Source: CAJXSD01 sp964633145 (GTDB lineage: Bacteria > Pseudomonadota > Alphaproteobacteria > Rhodobacterales > Rhodobacteraceae). Taken from it: DNA of 64,000 nucleotides. The stretch spans positions 5,373 to 69,372 of the forward strand of contig CAZWFE010000010.1 in the NCBI GenBank assembly GCA_964633145.1. Reading direction: 5' to 3'. How positions within the stretch are numbered: the stretch's first letter is position 1; each line of letters opens with the position of its first letter. The position numbers and the translations under genes are program-made. Under the pieces are notes generated by a model. That model was not told the DNA's origin. It saw only the letters and a program-made list of their open reading frames with translations, and did no database searches. Positions 36,103-45,160 of this stretch are shown here, one piece after another.

Positions 36103-37074
36103 ATGCAATTTTTTATCGACTTGTTAACCGTATCAGATTCGACATTGCGTTTGGCCACGCCATTGTTGTTGGCCTGTCTTGCGGGGCTGTTTTCAGAACG
36201 CGCAGGTATTTTCGACATCGGCCTAGAGGGCAAAATGCTGGCAGCTGCGTTTTTTTCGGCAGCTGTTGCCTTTGCATCAGGTTCGGTGTTCTTGGGATTA
36301 TTGGCAGGGATCGCTGCATCACTGGCGTTGTCAATCCTGCATGGACTGGCGTCCATCACCTTTCGCGGCAACCAATTGATTTCCGGTGTTGCGATCAATT
36401 TCTTGGCAGCCGGCATGACCGTATTGGTGGCGCAAAGTTGGTTCCAACAAGGCGGCAGAACACCATCGTTGTTTGGGGGCGCACGGTTTGAATCACTGGA
36501 TCTGCCCTTTGCCTCTGCGCTAGAGGGGGTGCCGTTTTTCGGACCAATCTATGCTGAATTGATTTCAGGCCATTCCATTTTGGTTTATCTGGCGCTGGCA
36601 TGCGTGCCTGCGTCATGGTGGGTTCTGTATCGCACACGCTTTGGCTTGCGTCTGCGCGCCGTGGGCGAGGCACCCGAGGCAGTCGACACCGCAGGCATAT
36701 CCGTGATCGGATTGCGTTACAGCGCAGTGATGATCTGTGGTGTGCTCTGCGGCATTGCAGGGGCCTATATGGCGACCGCGTTGCAGGCTGGTTTCGTCAA
36801 GGATATGACCGCAGGGCGCGGATATATCGCACTGGCGGCGCTCATTTTTGCCAAATGGCGCCCGTGGTATGCCCTGTATTCGTGTTTACTGTTTGGATTT
36901 TTACAGGCCTTGGCACTGCGCCCAGATTTAATCGAAAAATACGCGGGCTTTAAGGTCCAAGTACAACTGCTTGATGCGCTACCTTATGTGTTGACTGTGG
37001 TCATCTTGGCCGGCTTTGTTGGCAAAGCCATCCCCCCACGCGCAGGGGGCGAACCATATGTCAAGGAACGCTAG
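36103..37074 (+). CDS. ABC transporter permease 2 (BMP-linked)
   Basis: Second inner-membrane permease (323 residues) of the importer, BPD_transp_2 family, about 8-10 helices. Motifs GIFDIGLEGKMLAAAFFSAA near residue 40, ASITFRGNQLISGVAINFLAAG, and GRGYIALAALIFAKWRPW near 230. It begins 4 bases after permease 1. The following 54-base gap to the TauE gene has no recognisable terminator. Confidence 0.94.
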   Translation: MQFFIDLLTVSDSTLRLATPLLLACLAGLFSERAGIFDIGLEGKMLAAAFFSAAVAFASGSVFLGLLAGIAASLALSILHGLASITFRGNQLISGVAINFLAAGMTVLVAQSWFQQGGRTPSLFGGARFESLDLPFASALEGVPFFGPIYAELISGHSILVYLALACVPASWWVLYRTRFGLRLRAVGEAPEAVDTAGISVIGLRYSAVMICGVLCGIAGAYMATALQAGFVKDMTAGRGYIALAALIFAKWRPWYALYSCLLFGFLQALALRPDLIEKYAGFKVQVQLLDALPYVLTVVILAGFVGKAIPPRAGGEPYVKER

Positions 37075-37128
37075 ACGAATACCATACACCTTGCTTGCAA
37101 TTTAAGCCCAGACTGCGATAATCAAATA

Positions 37129-38049
37129 ATGCAATTTTACTTACCCATAGCAGAAGTATCGGTGAACATATTCCTGGTCCTTGGCCTGGGTGGGGTCGTG
37201 GGCATTTTATCCGGGATGTTTGGTGTTGGTGGTGGGTTTTTATTGACCCCACTTTTGTTTTTCATCGGTATCCCACCCGCAGTCGCCGTTGCGACACAAT
37301 CCACCCAGATCGTGGCGTCATCAATATCAGGCGTGTTGGCCCACCTGCAACGAAAAACCGTGGATTTCAAAATGGGATCCATATTGGTGATTGGCGGATT
37401 GATTGGTGCTGCGTTTGGCGTGATCTTGTTCAATTATCTGAAATCACTGGGCCAAGTCGATCTGCTGGTGCGATTGTGCTATGTCGTGTTTTTGGGTGTG
37501 ATTGGTGGATTAATGTTCATCGAAAGCCTGCGTGCGATACGCCGTCAGAAAAACGGCCATACCCCCGCAGTGCGCCGCAAACGTGGGCTGGTTGAAACAT
37601 TGCCATTGAAAATGCGGTTTCGGACATCTGGCCTTTATATTTCGGTTATTCCGCCGTTGCTCGTGGGATTATGCGTTGGTGTTTTATCCGCAATCATGGG
37701 CGTTGGCGGCGGGTTCATTATGATCCCTGCAATGATATATTTGCTGCATATGCCAACCAAAGTGGTTGTTGGAACATCACTGTATCAAATTATTTTTGTG
37801 ACCGCGTTCACAACGGTTTTGCATTCAGTGACCAGTCAAACAGTTGATGTTGTGTTGGCGGTATTGCTGTTGTTGGGCGCGGTGATCGGTGCACAAATTG
37901 GCACCCAAATCGGCGCAAAGTTGAAAGCAGAGCAGTTGCGCATATTGTTGGCCACGATGGTTTTGCTGGTCTGTTTCAAAATTGCGCTTGAATTGCTGAT
38001 TGAACCGGCAGAACTGTATTCGATCAGCCGCGTGGCGATCTTGCCATGA
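37129..38049 (+). CDS. TauE/SafE (TSUP)-family membrane protein, putative anion exporter
   Basis: A 306-residue protein with about eight membrane helices in the two-half arrangement of TSUP transporters; the repeated glycine motif SGMFGVGGGFLLTPLL (near residue 30) recurs as SAIMGVGGGFIMIPAM (near 190). Family members export sulfite, sulfoacetate or related anions. The 4-base overlap with a TIGR02186 gene suggests the two proteins act together. Substrate is not determinable. Confidence 0.9.
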   Translation: MQFYLPIAEVSVNIFLVLGLGGVVGILSGMFGVGGGFLLTPLLFFIGIPPAVAVATQSTQIVASSISGVLAHLQRKTVDFKMGSILVIGGLIGAAFGVILFNYLKSLGQVDLLVRLCYVVFLGVIGGLMFIESLRAIRRQKNGHTPAVRRKRGLVETLPLKMRFRTSGLYISVIPPLLVGLCVGVLSAIMGVGGGFIMIPAMIYLLHMPTKVVVGTSLYQIIFVTAFTTVLHSVTSQTVDVVLAVLLLLGAVIGAQIGTQIGAKLKAEQLRILLATMVLLVCFKIALELLIEPAELYSISRVAILP

Positions 38050-38798
38050 TCCGACTGATTTTTATCCTGTCTTTGTTTGTTGCGACCGCCCTAAGGGCAG
38101 AGGACATCGTTTTAGGTATGAACCATGACGAAGTCCAAATCACTGCCAATTTTGATGGATCAGAGATTTTGATATTTGGGGCAATCAAACGCGATGCCCC
38201 CCAGCCTGATGGGAAACTGGGCGTCATTGTGACAATCGTCGGCCCGAATGAACGCGTCAAAGTTCGCCGAAAAGAACGCAAGTTCGGAATATGGATGAAC
38301 ACCGACGAAATTGAAGTCGACGCTGCGCCCAGTTTTTACGCCGTTTCAACGTCGATGCCATGGCTGGACATTATTTCTGATACCGAGGATCTGCGCCATC
38401 GCATTTCAATCCCTCGTGCCATTCGTGCCGTGGACACCCGGGTCACAGATACCGAAGTATTCAATGATGCGTTAAAACGGATCCGTGAAACACAGGGCAA
38501 ATTCGGTATCTACGAAAATGGCGTTTTATTGGATCAAGACACATTATTCCAAACCCGCATCCCGATGCCGGCAAATTTAACCGCCGGCGATTATAAAACG
38601 AAAATTTATTTGACCCGCGATCGTGCTGTCGTATCAAGCTTTGAAACGACCATCGACGTTCGCAAAGTCGGGATGGAAGATTTCTTATACACGCTTGCCC
38701 ACGAAAAACCGTTTTTATACGCGTTACTATCGCTTGTCATAGCTGTCGTTGCGGGTTGGGGCGCATCTGCGTTTTTCCGCATACTGCGCACCCAGTAA
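38046..38798 (+). CDS. TIGR02186-family membrane-anchored protein
   Basis: A 250-residue protein with a signal peptide (MIRLIFILSLFVATALRAED), a large periplasmic domain of beta-rich character, and one C-terminal membrane helix (about residues 223-245). It matches the alphaproteobacterial TIGR02186 family of unknown function (ILIFGAIKRDAP, FYAVSTSMPW, FGIYENGVLLDQDTLFQTR). Members typically follow a TauE gene as here, so a role supporting that exporter is inferred. Confidence 0.85.
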   Translation: MIRLIFILSLFVATALRAEDIVLGMNHDEVQITANFDGSEILIFGAIKRDAPQPDGKLGVIVTIVGPNERVKVRRKERKFGIWMNTDEIEVDAAPSFYAVSTSMPWLDIISDTEDLRHRISIPRAIRAVDTRVTDTEVFNDALKRIRETQGKFGIYENGVLLDQDTLFQTRIPMPANLTAGDYKTKIYLTRDRAVVSSFETTIDVRKVGMEDFLYTLAHEKPFLYALLSLVIAVVAGWGASAFFRILRTQ

Positions 38799-38809
38799 CA
38801 CGGCCGCGT

Positions 38810-39574
38810 TTATCGTGGCGCCATGCGTATGGCACCGTCTAGTCGAATTGTTTCACCATTTAGCATGTCATTTTCAAAAATATGACAGACCATCTTGGCA
38901 TATTCTGCCGGTTTCCCCAAACGCGATGGGAACGGGACCTGTTGGCCCAGTGATGTTTGCACATCTTCGGGTAGCGATTCCAAAAGCGGTGTTAAAAATA
39001 ACCCCGGCGCAATGGAAACAACCCGTATACCAGTTTGTGCAAGATCGCGCGCCATTGGTAATGTCATTCCGACAATGCCGCCTTTTGATGCGGCATAGGC
39101 AATTTGCCCGATTTGCCCATCATATGCCGCGACCGAGGCAGTGTTGACAATGACCCCCCGTGCCCCATCATCCGACAAAGCGTCATTGCGTGTCATCCAC
39201 AATGCAGCTTGCGATGCGATATTGAATGTTCCAATCAAGTTCACTGAAATCACTTTGGAAAACAATTCTGGATCATGCGCCTGATCGCGTGACACAGTTT
39301 TGGCCGCAGGCCCAATACCGGCGCAGTTAACGGCAATATGCAACCCACCTGCCTGCGCAACACTGGCTACGGCTGTAGCAACCTGTTGGGGGTTTGTGAC
39401 ATCAACCTGAATAAAACTGGCACCTGTTTCGGCCACAACTTGCGCAGCAAGCTCTGCATTCATATCGAAAATTGTAACTTGTGCGCCCTGTGCACGCAAA
39501 GCACGTACTGTCGCGGCACCCAAGCCAGACGCCCCACCTGTCACAATAGCAACTGTTTTTTCTGTGAACTGCAT
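38810..39574 (-). CDS. SDR-family 3-hydroxyacyl-CoA dehydrogenase (type II / HSD17B10-like)
   Basis: NAD(P)-dependent short-chain dehydrogenase of 254 residues. Cofactor motif TGGASGLG near residue 13, NCAGIG near 84, and catalytic YAASK near 157 are intact. Sequence features such as GMTLPMARDLAQTGIRVVSIAPGLF and the PFPSRLGKPAEYA segment resemble type II 3-hydroxyacyl-CoA dehydrogenases that act in isoleucine and fatty acid breakdown. A strong GGAGGT ribosome site precedes the ATG. Neighbouring thioester-metabolism genes support this, though the exact substrate is inferred. Confidence 0.88.
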   Translation of the reverse strand: MQFTEKTVAIVTGGASGLGAATVRALRAQGAQVTIFDMNAELAAQVVAETGASFIQVDVTNPQQVATAVASVAQAGGLHIAVNCAGIGPAAKTVSRDQAHDPELFSKVISVNLIGTFNIASQAALWMTRNDALSDDGARGVIVNTASVAAYDGQIGQIAYAASKGGIVGMTLPMARDLAQTGIRVVSIAPGLFLTPLLESLPEDVQTSLGQQVPFPSRLGKPAEYAKMVCHIFENDMLNGETIRLDGAIRMAPR

Positions 39575-39701
39575 TTTCCATACCTCCAGTTGGTTTTCGA
39601 AACCTTGATAGAAATTTAAGCGCAGTTCAAGACATGCGAATATTACCTAGCGTCATCAAATACCATTTGTCATTTTACCGACCTTGGGGAATGATGGATC
39701 C

Positions 39702-40133
39702 ATGACAGAAAACGCATTTGATCACAGAACAGATTTTTTTGAATTCCAATCCCTTGATACCAGGTGGATGGACAATGATGCCTATGGCCATATGAATAAT
39801 GTCGTTCATTATTCATTAATCGATACGGCTGTTACGAATTGGCAAAGGGAACGTGGTTTTTTTGATTTCACTGACGTGCAGTTTTTCGTTGTCGAAAGTG
39901 GATGCAAATATCTGCAACAGGCCGCCTATCCAGACAAAATTCATCTTGGCCTATGCGTAACGCACATTGGGCGTACATCGTGGCGCTATGACATTGGTTT
40001 ATTTAGAAACCAAGAGGCACGCGCATTTGCGTTGGGTTTTTTTGCACAAGTGCAGGTGGATGCCAATTCCCAGCGCCCCACCCCAATTGGTCCGCAGATT
40101 TTACAGCACTTACAATCCATTCAACGGACTTAG
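39702..40133 (+). CDS. Hot-dog-fold acyl-CoA thioesterase
   Basis: A 143-residue 4-hydroxybenzoyl-CoA-thioesterase-like protein. The catalytic region DTRWMDNDAYGHMNNVVHYSL (about residues 21-41; Asp followed by GHMNN) is characteristic. It probably hydrolyses an acyl-CoA in the cytoplasm; substrate unknown. The ATG at 39702 follows GGGGA at some distance. It is divergent from the SDR gene and convergent with the enoyl-CoA hydratase gene. Confidence 0.85.
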   Translation: MTENAFDHRTDFFEFQSLDTRWMDNDAYGHMNNVVHYSLIDTAVTNWQRERGFFDFTDVQFFVVESGCKYLQQAAYPDKIHLGLCVTHIGRTSWRYDIGLFRNQEARAFALGFFAQVQVDANSQRPTPIGPQILQHLQSIQRT

Positions 40134-40149
40134 CTAAGGCGCGGCTGGA

Positions 40150-40938
40150 TCACGCCCAGCGGGGTTTGGTTTTATTCAAAAATGCATCGATTCCATGCGA
40201 CGCCTCTTCTGTTTCCCAAGTGTCCGCTAGTCGGATGATTGTATCCTCTATCACATCTGGATCGATACGTGGCCCCAGTGAACGCGCCAATGATTTCGAT
40301 GCAGCAACTGCCCCTGGTGCGACGGATAAATACGGATCAATTTCGGCCTGCACGCGATCGGCCAAATCTGCCATGTCAACAACATCGCTGACCAAGGCTA
40401 AATCAACAGCTTCTTTGGCAGTGAATACACGCGATGACATGAAAACATGCCGCGCATTCCGTTCGCCCATTTTCGCCAACACATAGGGGCTGATGGTTGC
40501 GGGGATCAGCCCCAGCCGCGTTTCCGTGAATGCAAACTTGGTCTCTTGTGCGGCGATGACAACATCACAAACACTGCACAGGCCCACGCCACCCCCAAAT
40601 GCACCGCCATGCACCTGCCCAATCAATGGCAACGGCATCGTATTCAGTGCAAACAACATTTCGGCCAGTTTTCGGGCTTGGGCCATGCGTTGGGGGCGGT
40701 CGGCCTGTATCTGTTGTTGCATCCAACCTAAATCACCACCTGCGCAAAATACGGAACCCTGCCCCGATAAAATGACAGCCCGTGCGGTTTTATCGTCACC
40801 AACAGATTTCGCAAATTGCGTCAGCTCTGAAATCATTTCACCGGACATTGCGTTGCGTTTATCAGGCCGCGCCAGTTCCAACGATATGACCCCTGCGTCG
40901 TCGCGCGTGACATTCAATGTTTCAAATTTTGCATTCAT
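40150..40938 (-). CDS. Enoyl-CoA hydratase, methylglutaconyl-CoA hydratase-like
   Basis: Crotonase-fold enzyme of 262 residues. The oxyanion-hole segments VFCAGGDLGWM near residue 64 and GGAFGGGVGLCSVCD near 110 are clear, followed by ETRLGLIPATISPYV with the catalytic glutamate. It overlaps the HMG-CoA lyase gene by 4 bases, so it most likely hydrates 3-methylglutaconyl-CoA to HMG-CoA in leucine degradation (LiuC/MenB-like step). Other enoyl-CoA substrates are possible. Confidence 0.87.
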   Translation of the reverse strand: MNAKFETLNVTRDDAGVISLELARPDKRNAMSGEMISELTQFAKSVGDDKTARAVILSGQGSVFCAGGDLGWMQQQIQADRPQRMAQARKLAEMLFALNTMPLPLIGQVHGGAFGGGVGLCSVCDVVIAAQETKFAFTETRLGLIPATISPYVLAKMGERNARHVFMSSRVFTAKEAVDLALVSDVVDMADLADRVQAEIDPYLSVAPGAVAASKSLARSLGPRIDPDVIEDTIIRLADTWETEEASHGIDAFLNKTKPRWA

Positions 40939-41786
40939 TTACGCAATTCCTTGGCAAAAACCGCAGCCGCATTCAATTTTTCGCGGTCTATTCCCGTTTC
41001 GAACCCCTGCGCATGTAGAAATTCCACGACACGTTCCGTTGCAACATTGCCCTGCGCACCAGGGGCATAGGGGCATCCCCCCAACCCACCAACGGCAGCA
41101 TCAAAATCGCGCAATCCCATATCCAAAGAAACGGCAATATTATCAATCGCATGGCCTTGGGTATCATGAAAATGCCCAGCCAAGTTTTGTGCCGCAACTT
41201 GGGTCAAGACAGCGGTCAACATTTCGGTTGTTTTTTTGGGGGTTGCAGCCCCAATCGTATCGCCCAAAGACACCTGATAACATCCCAGCGCCATTAATTT
41301 TGCGGCGACGTCTGCAACCGCGCTTGGTGTTACAGACCCATCATAGGGGCAATCCGTTACACATGACACATATCCGCGCACACGCACCCCTGCATCACGT
41401 GCGGCATCCATGATCGGGGCAAAACGTTCAATGCTTTGCGCAATCGAACAATTGATGTTCGCGTGACTAAACCCCTCTGAGGCAGAGGCAAAAATCGCCA
41501 CTTCGTCTGCGCCCGCTGCTAACGCATTTTCAAAGCCCCTGATGTTCGGTGTCAGCGCAGCATAGACCACACCAGGTTTGCGTGAAATCGCGGCCAGTAC
41601 TTGGGCCGCATCTGCCATTTGTGGCACCCATTTCGGGCTGACAAAGCTGGTCACTTCGATATGTTTTAGTCCACATGCAGACAAGCGATCAACCAATGCA
41701 ATTTTATCCTGTGTCGCGATCAAATCAGGTTCGTTTTGCAAACCATCGCGTGGGCCCATTTCGTATAGCGTTACAAAATCTGACAT
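40935..41786 (-). CDS. Hydroxymethylglutaryl-CoA lyase
   Basis: TIM-barrel lyase (283 residues) splitting HMG-CoA into acetoacetate and acetyl-CoA, the last step of leucine degradation. The N-terminus VTLYEMGPRDGLQNEP, VTSFVSPKWVPQMADA, and the HMGL signature GGLGGCPYAPGAQGNVATE containing the catalytic cysteine are intact. The ATG at 41786 follows AAAGGGGAAG. The rest of the leucine pathway (isovaleryl-CoA dehydrogenase, methylcrotonyl-CoA carboxylase) is not in the window. Confidence 0.93.
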   Translation of the reverse strand: MSDFVTLYEMGPRDGLQNEPDLIATQDKIALVDRLSACGLKHIEVTSFVSPKWVPQMADAAQVLAAISRKPGVVYAALTPNIRGFENALAAGADEVAIFASASEGFSHANINCSIAQSIERFAPIMDAARDAGVRVRGYVSCVTDCPYDGSVTPSAVADVAAKLMALGCYQVSLGDTIGAATPKKTTEMLTAVLTQVAAQNLAGHFHDTQGHAIDNIAVSLDMGLRDFDAAVGGLGGCPYAPGAQGNVATERVVEFLHAQGFETGIDREKLNAAAVFAKELRK

Positions 41787-41885
41787 AACTTCCCCTTTGC
41801 TTGGCAGATTACACCTTGCGACATCCAACGCAAGGGGCGCAAAAATGAAATCTGGTTTCCCATTGCTTTTGCCCTAAATCTGGAT

Positions 41886-43172
41886 ATGGATAATGCGACC
41901 CTAGCCAAAGCGAGTAAACGAATGACACAGACGATTTCAGACATTCTGCCAGTAATCCGCGAAAAATTTGCACATGTTGATACCTGCCCTTTTTCCGGCG
42001 AACGCATCTTTTTTGAAAATGCCGGCGGTGCTTTGACGTTGAAATCGGTTGTGGACACGTCGACAAAATTTGCAGCAATTCCCGACAACCAAGGGCGCGA
42101 CAACCCAGCATCACATGCGTTGGTTGATATAATCAAACAGGCCAAATCAGATGCAGCCGATTTGTTCGGCACACAAAAGGGCCAGTTTTTTGTGGGTGAA
42201 AGCGGGACCGAGCTGTTGTTTCGTCTGGTGCGCACGGCAACAGTTGGTGCGCCTGATGGTGGCAATGTCGTCGGATCAACCTTTGAACACCCCGCAACCC
42301 GCAGCGCATTGAAACATTGGGCCGAGGTGTCAGATCGCCCCTACCTAAGTGTGGCACATGATGATGCAACAGGTCTTGTGACACCGCAGGCCTATGCAGA
42401 TGTCGTCAACCACAATACCCGTGTTGCCACGATTTTGCATGCCTCGCCCGTGACGGGGATGGGAGTTGATTTGGCAGGAATCGTCGCCGCCATCCGCGCC
42501 GCATCGCCTGACTGTTTTATCATCGTTGACGGCGTCCAAAACGCGGCCCACGGCACATTGGACATCGACAGTTATGATATAGACGGATATGCTATTTCCC
42601 CATACAAAATGTTTTCGCGTCATGGCTATGGCTTTGCATGGGTCGCAGACCGATTAACCGCATTAGATCATGAATGCCTGCTGGATGGGCCGCAGCAAAA
42701 TTGGGAACTGGGAACACGCGACACGGGCAGCTATGCGACCATGTCGGATGTCGTAAACTATATGGACTGGCTCGGCAGCCAGGTTTGCCCATCCCCCAAC
42801 CGACGCGAACGTTTGGTAGGCGCGGGGCAAGCTATATTGGCCTATGAAACCCAGTTGACCGATGCAATGATCCATGGGATTGGCAACCTCAAGGGGCTGG
42901 CGGATCTTGAAAATGTCGAAATCATTGGCGGCGTTGATAACCCATCACGCAAAGGATTGGTATCGTTTCGAATTGCGGGACGGGCATCGACTGAGTTGGT
43001 CACAGCCCTAAACGAACGTGGCATCCGAACACATACACGCAAGGCAGACCACTATTCCGGTGGGATCCTAAATCCATTGGGCTGGTCAGATTGCGTGCGC
43101 GTGTCCATGTGCCATTATAATTCCATGGATGAAATCCGCGCATTTTTGACCGCAATGCAGGATATCTCCTAA
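41886..43172 (+). CDS. Cysteine desulfurase-like class V aminotransferase
   Basis: PLP-dependent fold-type I protein of up to 428 residues. It resembles the TIGR01976 cysteine-desulfurase-like group rather than IscS: FFENAGGALTLKSVV near residue 40, IIVDGVQNAAHGTLDID with the PLP-binding aspartate, and AISPYKMFSRHGYGF with the Schiff-base lysine. No IscS-type catalytic cysteine loop is evident. The start could be ATG 41886 or ATG 41922; neither has a strong ribosome site. It is convergent with a GNAT gene. Substrate is unknown. Confidence 0.85.
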   Translation: MDNATLAKASKRMTQTISDILPVIREKFAHVDTCPFSGERIFFENAGGALTLKSVVDTSTKFAAIPDNQGRDNPASHALVDIIKQAKSDAADLFGTQKGQFFVGESGTELLFRLVRTATVGAPDGGNVVGSTFEHPATRSALKHWAEVSDRPYLSVAHDDATGLVTPQAYADVVNHNTRVATILHASPVTGMGVDLAGIVAAIRAASPDCFIIVDGVQNAAHGTLDIDSYDIDGYAISPYKMFSRHGYGFAWVADRLTALDHECLLDGPQQNWELGTRDTGSYATMSDVVNYMDWLGSQVCPSPNRRERLVGAGQAILAYETQLTDAMIHGIGNLKGLADLENVEIIGGVDNPSRKGLVSFRIAGRASTELVTALNERGIRTHTRKADHYSGGILNPLGWSDCVRVSMCHYNSMDEIRAFLTAMQDIS

Positions 43173-43753
43173 ACCGGTTTGATCCAGAACTGTAACGGTT
43201 TGCCCGTTTGTTCGGGCTGATCCACGTCTTTCCATTGAAACTGCGCGGTTACACCGGTCAGTTTTTTATATCCCCGCTTGGTCCAAAACGGATCCAACGG
43301 GCGATATGATTTGGGTCGCAGTGGATGATCATCTGGGCGAATGACACCGCAAAAGGTGACATAATCAAACCCCAATTTACGCGCGTGCGCTTCGCGATAT
43401 TCGAAAAAGGCATGTCCAATTCCCTGACCGCGATAGTCCGGCAACAAAACCGATTCAGCACAATAAAACAAATCGTTCAAATTATAATCTGTCTGTGCAA
43501 AGGCATCCGCGAAATCCTGTGCATGGTCATCCATCGGCGTGCCCGTTGATGCCCCCACCAATTGATCGCCATCAAACGCACCAACCAAAATCGCCGCTGC
43601 GCTATCACGATAGGTTTGCAAATATTTACGTTCATATTCGATATCGCCATCATAAAGATATGGCCAATCACGAAACACCGAAATACGCAGCTGGGCGACA
43701 TCGTCCAACGCCGCCTGCAGCGCATCGCCTGTCAAAATACGCAGGTCAATCAT
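43169..43753 (-). CDS. GNAT-family N-acetyltransferase
   Basis: A 194-residue acetyltransferase. Acetyl-CoA loop LLPDYRGQGIGHAFFEYREAHA (about residues 112-133) fits the R/QxxGxG/A consensus. The tail FCGVIRPDDHPLRPKSYRPLDPFWTKRGY resembles the GNATs found next to carbon-nitrogen hydrolases, but no such hydrolase is here. The ATG at 43753 is used, overlapping the upstream NTF2-like gene by 4 bases; the open frame to 43849 lies inside that gene. Substrate is unknown. Confidence 0.85.
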   Translation of the reverse strand: MIDLRILTGDALQAALDDVAQLRISVFRDWPYLYDGDIEYERKYLQTYRDSAAAILVGAFDGDQLVGASTGTPMDDHAQDFADAFAQTDYNLNDLFYCAESVLLPDYRGQGIGHAFFEYREAHARKLGFDYVTFCGVIRPDDHPLRPKSYRPLDPFWTKRGYKKLTGVTAQFQWKDVDQPEQTGKPLQFWIKPV

Positions 43754-44139
43754 GAAACCTGTGCAATCCAGTCGGACAAATTGTAATAGGTAACGACGCG
43801 TGTAATTTTTCCATCTGCAAGCGAAAAAAACGATCCCGCGGGTAAACAATACTGTTGCCCGTGGGCTGCCGGCAAATCACCGTCCGTTTTCAAATAGGTC
43901 CCATTGACTGTAAATTCCGCCGCGCCGCGGGTGTTGTTGTCATTTGTGAACACAACGATATCGGTCAGGTTTTCCTTGTAACAGATGTTCATATGTTCGC
44001 AAAATGATGCAAACTTGTCCTTGCCGATGCGGACTTGTCCTTCGTTGACATGGTGGGCCACATCATCAGACAGACAATCCAACATGCCCTGTACGTCACC
44101 ATTATTAAACGCGTTAAAATATGTCTCGATCACGTTCAT
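43750..44139 (-). CDS. SnoaL/NTF2-like fold protein (ketosteroid-isomerase-related)
   Basis: A 129-residue cone-shaped NTF2-like protein: NVIETYFNAFNNGDVQGMLDCLSDDVAHHVNEG is the typical opening helix and first strand, and LADGKITRVVTYYNLSDW the closing strands. Members are isomerases, hydrolases or binding proteins, so no reaction is proposed. It is coupled to the GNAT gene by a 4-base overlap and starts 1 base after the end of the phosphatase gene, so the three may form one transcript. Confidence 0.82.
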   Translation of the reverse strand: MNVIETYFNAFNNGDVQGMLDCLSDDVAHHVNEGQVRIGKDKFASFCEHMNICYKENLTDIVVFTNDNNTRGAAEFTVNGTYLKTDGDLPAAHGQQYCLPAGSFFSLADGKITRVVTYYNLSDWIAQVS

Positions 44140-44140
44140 A

Positions 44141-44587
44141 TCATTCCCCCAACGGTTTACCCCACCGTGTTATCAGCTGATCCGCGATTTGGTCGCGGGT
44201 TTGTCGATAGGCGGTTAACTTAGTGTCTCGTGTTTCGCCTAGTCCAGTTGGGTCCATAATTGGCCAATATTCGACATCTAGGTGAAAATAACGGGTCAAT
44301 TCCAATGCGCGCCGTTGGCTTGCAGGGGACAAAGCCACAATCAAATCGAATGATGACAAATCATCACCCCATTGTTCCATTTCATCAAAGCTGCGGGACC
44401 TATGGCGTGACAGTTCGACCCCAATTTCTTGACATACGGCAATAGAAAAACCGTCAATTTCCAAATCATTCATGACACCGACAGATTGCACATAGGTATC
44501 GGTGCCATAAAATTTCTTCATGATCCCCTCGGCCATGGGGGATCGGACCGCATTATGGTCACAGCAAAACAGGACAGATTGTGGCAT
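44141..44587 (-). CDS. Low-molecular-weight phosphatase family protein
   Basis: A 148-residue protein of the LMW tyrosine phosphatase/ArsC fold. The active-site loop CDHNAVRS (Cys9, Arg15) follows the first strand, and PIMDPTG holds the general-acid aspartate. It may be a protein phosphatase or arsenate reductase; the extra arsenate-reductase cysteines are not obvious. The ATG at 44587 follows GCGGGAC. It lies 14 bases after UPF0262, an arrangement I recall as usual in Rhodobacterales. Confidence 0.87.
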   Translation of the reverse strand: MPQSVLFCCDHNAVRSPMAEGIMKKFYGTDTYVQSVGVMNDLEIDGFSIAVCQEIGVELSRHRSRSFDEMEQWGDDLSSFDLIVALSPASQRRALELTRYFHLDVEYWPIMDPTGLGETRDTKLTAYRQTRDQIADQLITRWGKPLGE

Positions 44588-44601
44588 GTCCCGCAACACG
44601 A

Positions 44602-45081
44602 TCAGCCCCCGAAATGTAGAACACAGATCAATGTGAACAACCGACGCGCCGTGTCATTATCGACGATGGCTTTGCCCTCTAGCCGCTCTGCCAGCACCCG
44701 CGCACCTTCGTTGTGGATACCACGACGGGCCATATCAATCGTTTCGATTTGGCTGGGCGGCATGTTTTTGACCGCGTCATAATAGCTTTCGCAAATGGCC
44801 CAGTAATCCTTGACGACTTGGCGAAAGGGGGACAGTGACAAATGAAACTCGACCGCGCTTTGCCCCGTCTCGGTTGCGATATCAAAGACCAGACGTTTTT
44901 CACGAATGGACAGGGCAACTTTGTACGGGCCTTCGGGCACGATGCGATCATCGCGCTTGGGCAGGTCAAATGTGTTATCCTCAAGCAAATCAAAAATCGC
45001 TACGCGCCGTTCCTGTTCAATCTCAGGCGTGGGCGGCGGCAGATTACGATCATCAAGGTCGATATGTGCAATACGGCTCAT
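44602..45081 (-). CDS. UPF0262-family protein
   Basis: A 159-residue protein matching the alphaproteobacterial UPF0262 family of unknown function: IAHIDLDDRNLPPPTPEIEQ, EGPYKVALSIREKRLVFDI, FHLSLSPFRQVVKDYWAICESYYDA and the end FTLICVLHFGG. GGAAA precedes the ATG. It sits between hisD and the LMW phosphatase gene in the same orientation. No domain with known activity is visible. Confidence 0.88.
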   Translation of the reverse strand: MSRIAHIDLDDRNLPPPTPEIEQERRVAIFDLLEDNTFDLPKRDDRIVPEGPYKVALSIREKRLVFDIATETGQSAVEFHLSLSPFRQVVKDYWAICESYYDAVKNMPPSQIETIDMARRGIHNEGARVLAERLEGKAIVDNDTARRLFTLICVLHFGG

Positions 45082-45160
45082 GTGTTATTTTCCAATCTGG
45101 ATATCAGCTAAACCCAACCCACGCAGGAATACAATGCACCCTGCATGCCAAATTCGCAGT

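Noticed and set aside
40493..41413. A 306-codon plus-strand frame opposite the enoyl-CoA hydratase and HMG-CoA lyase genes
   Set aside because: It spans two convincing minus-strand genes, is low-complexity Pro/His/Arg/Ser, and matches no family.
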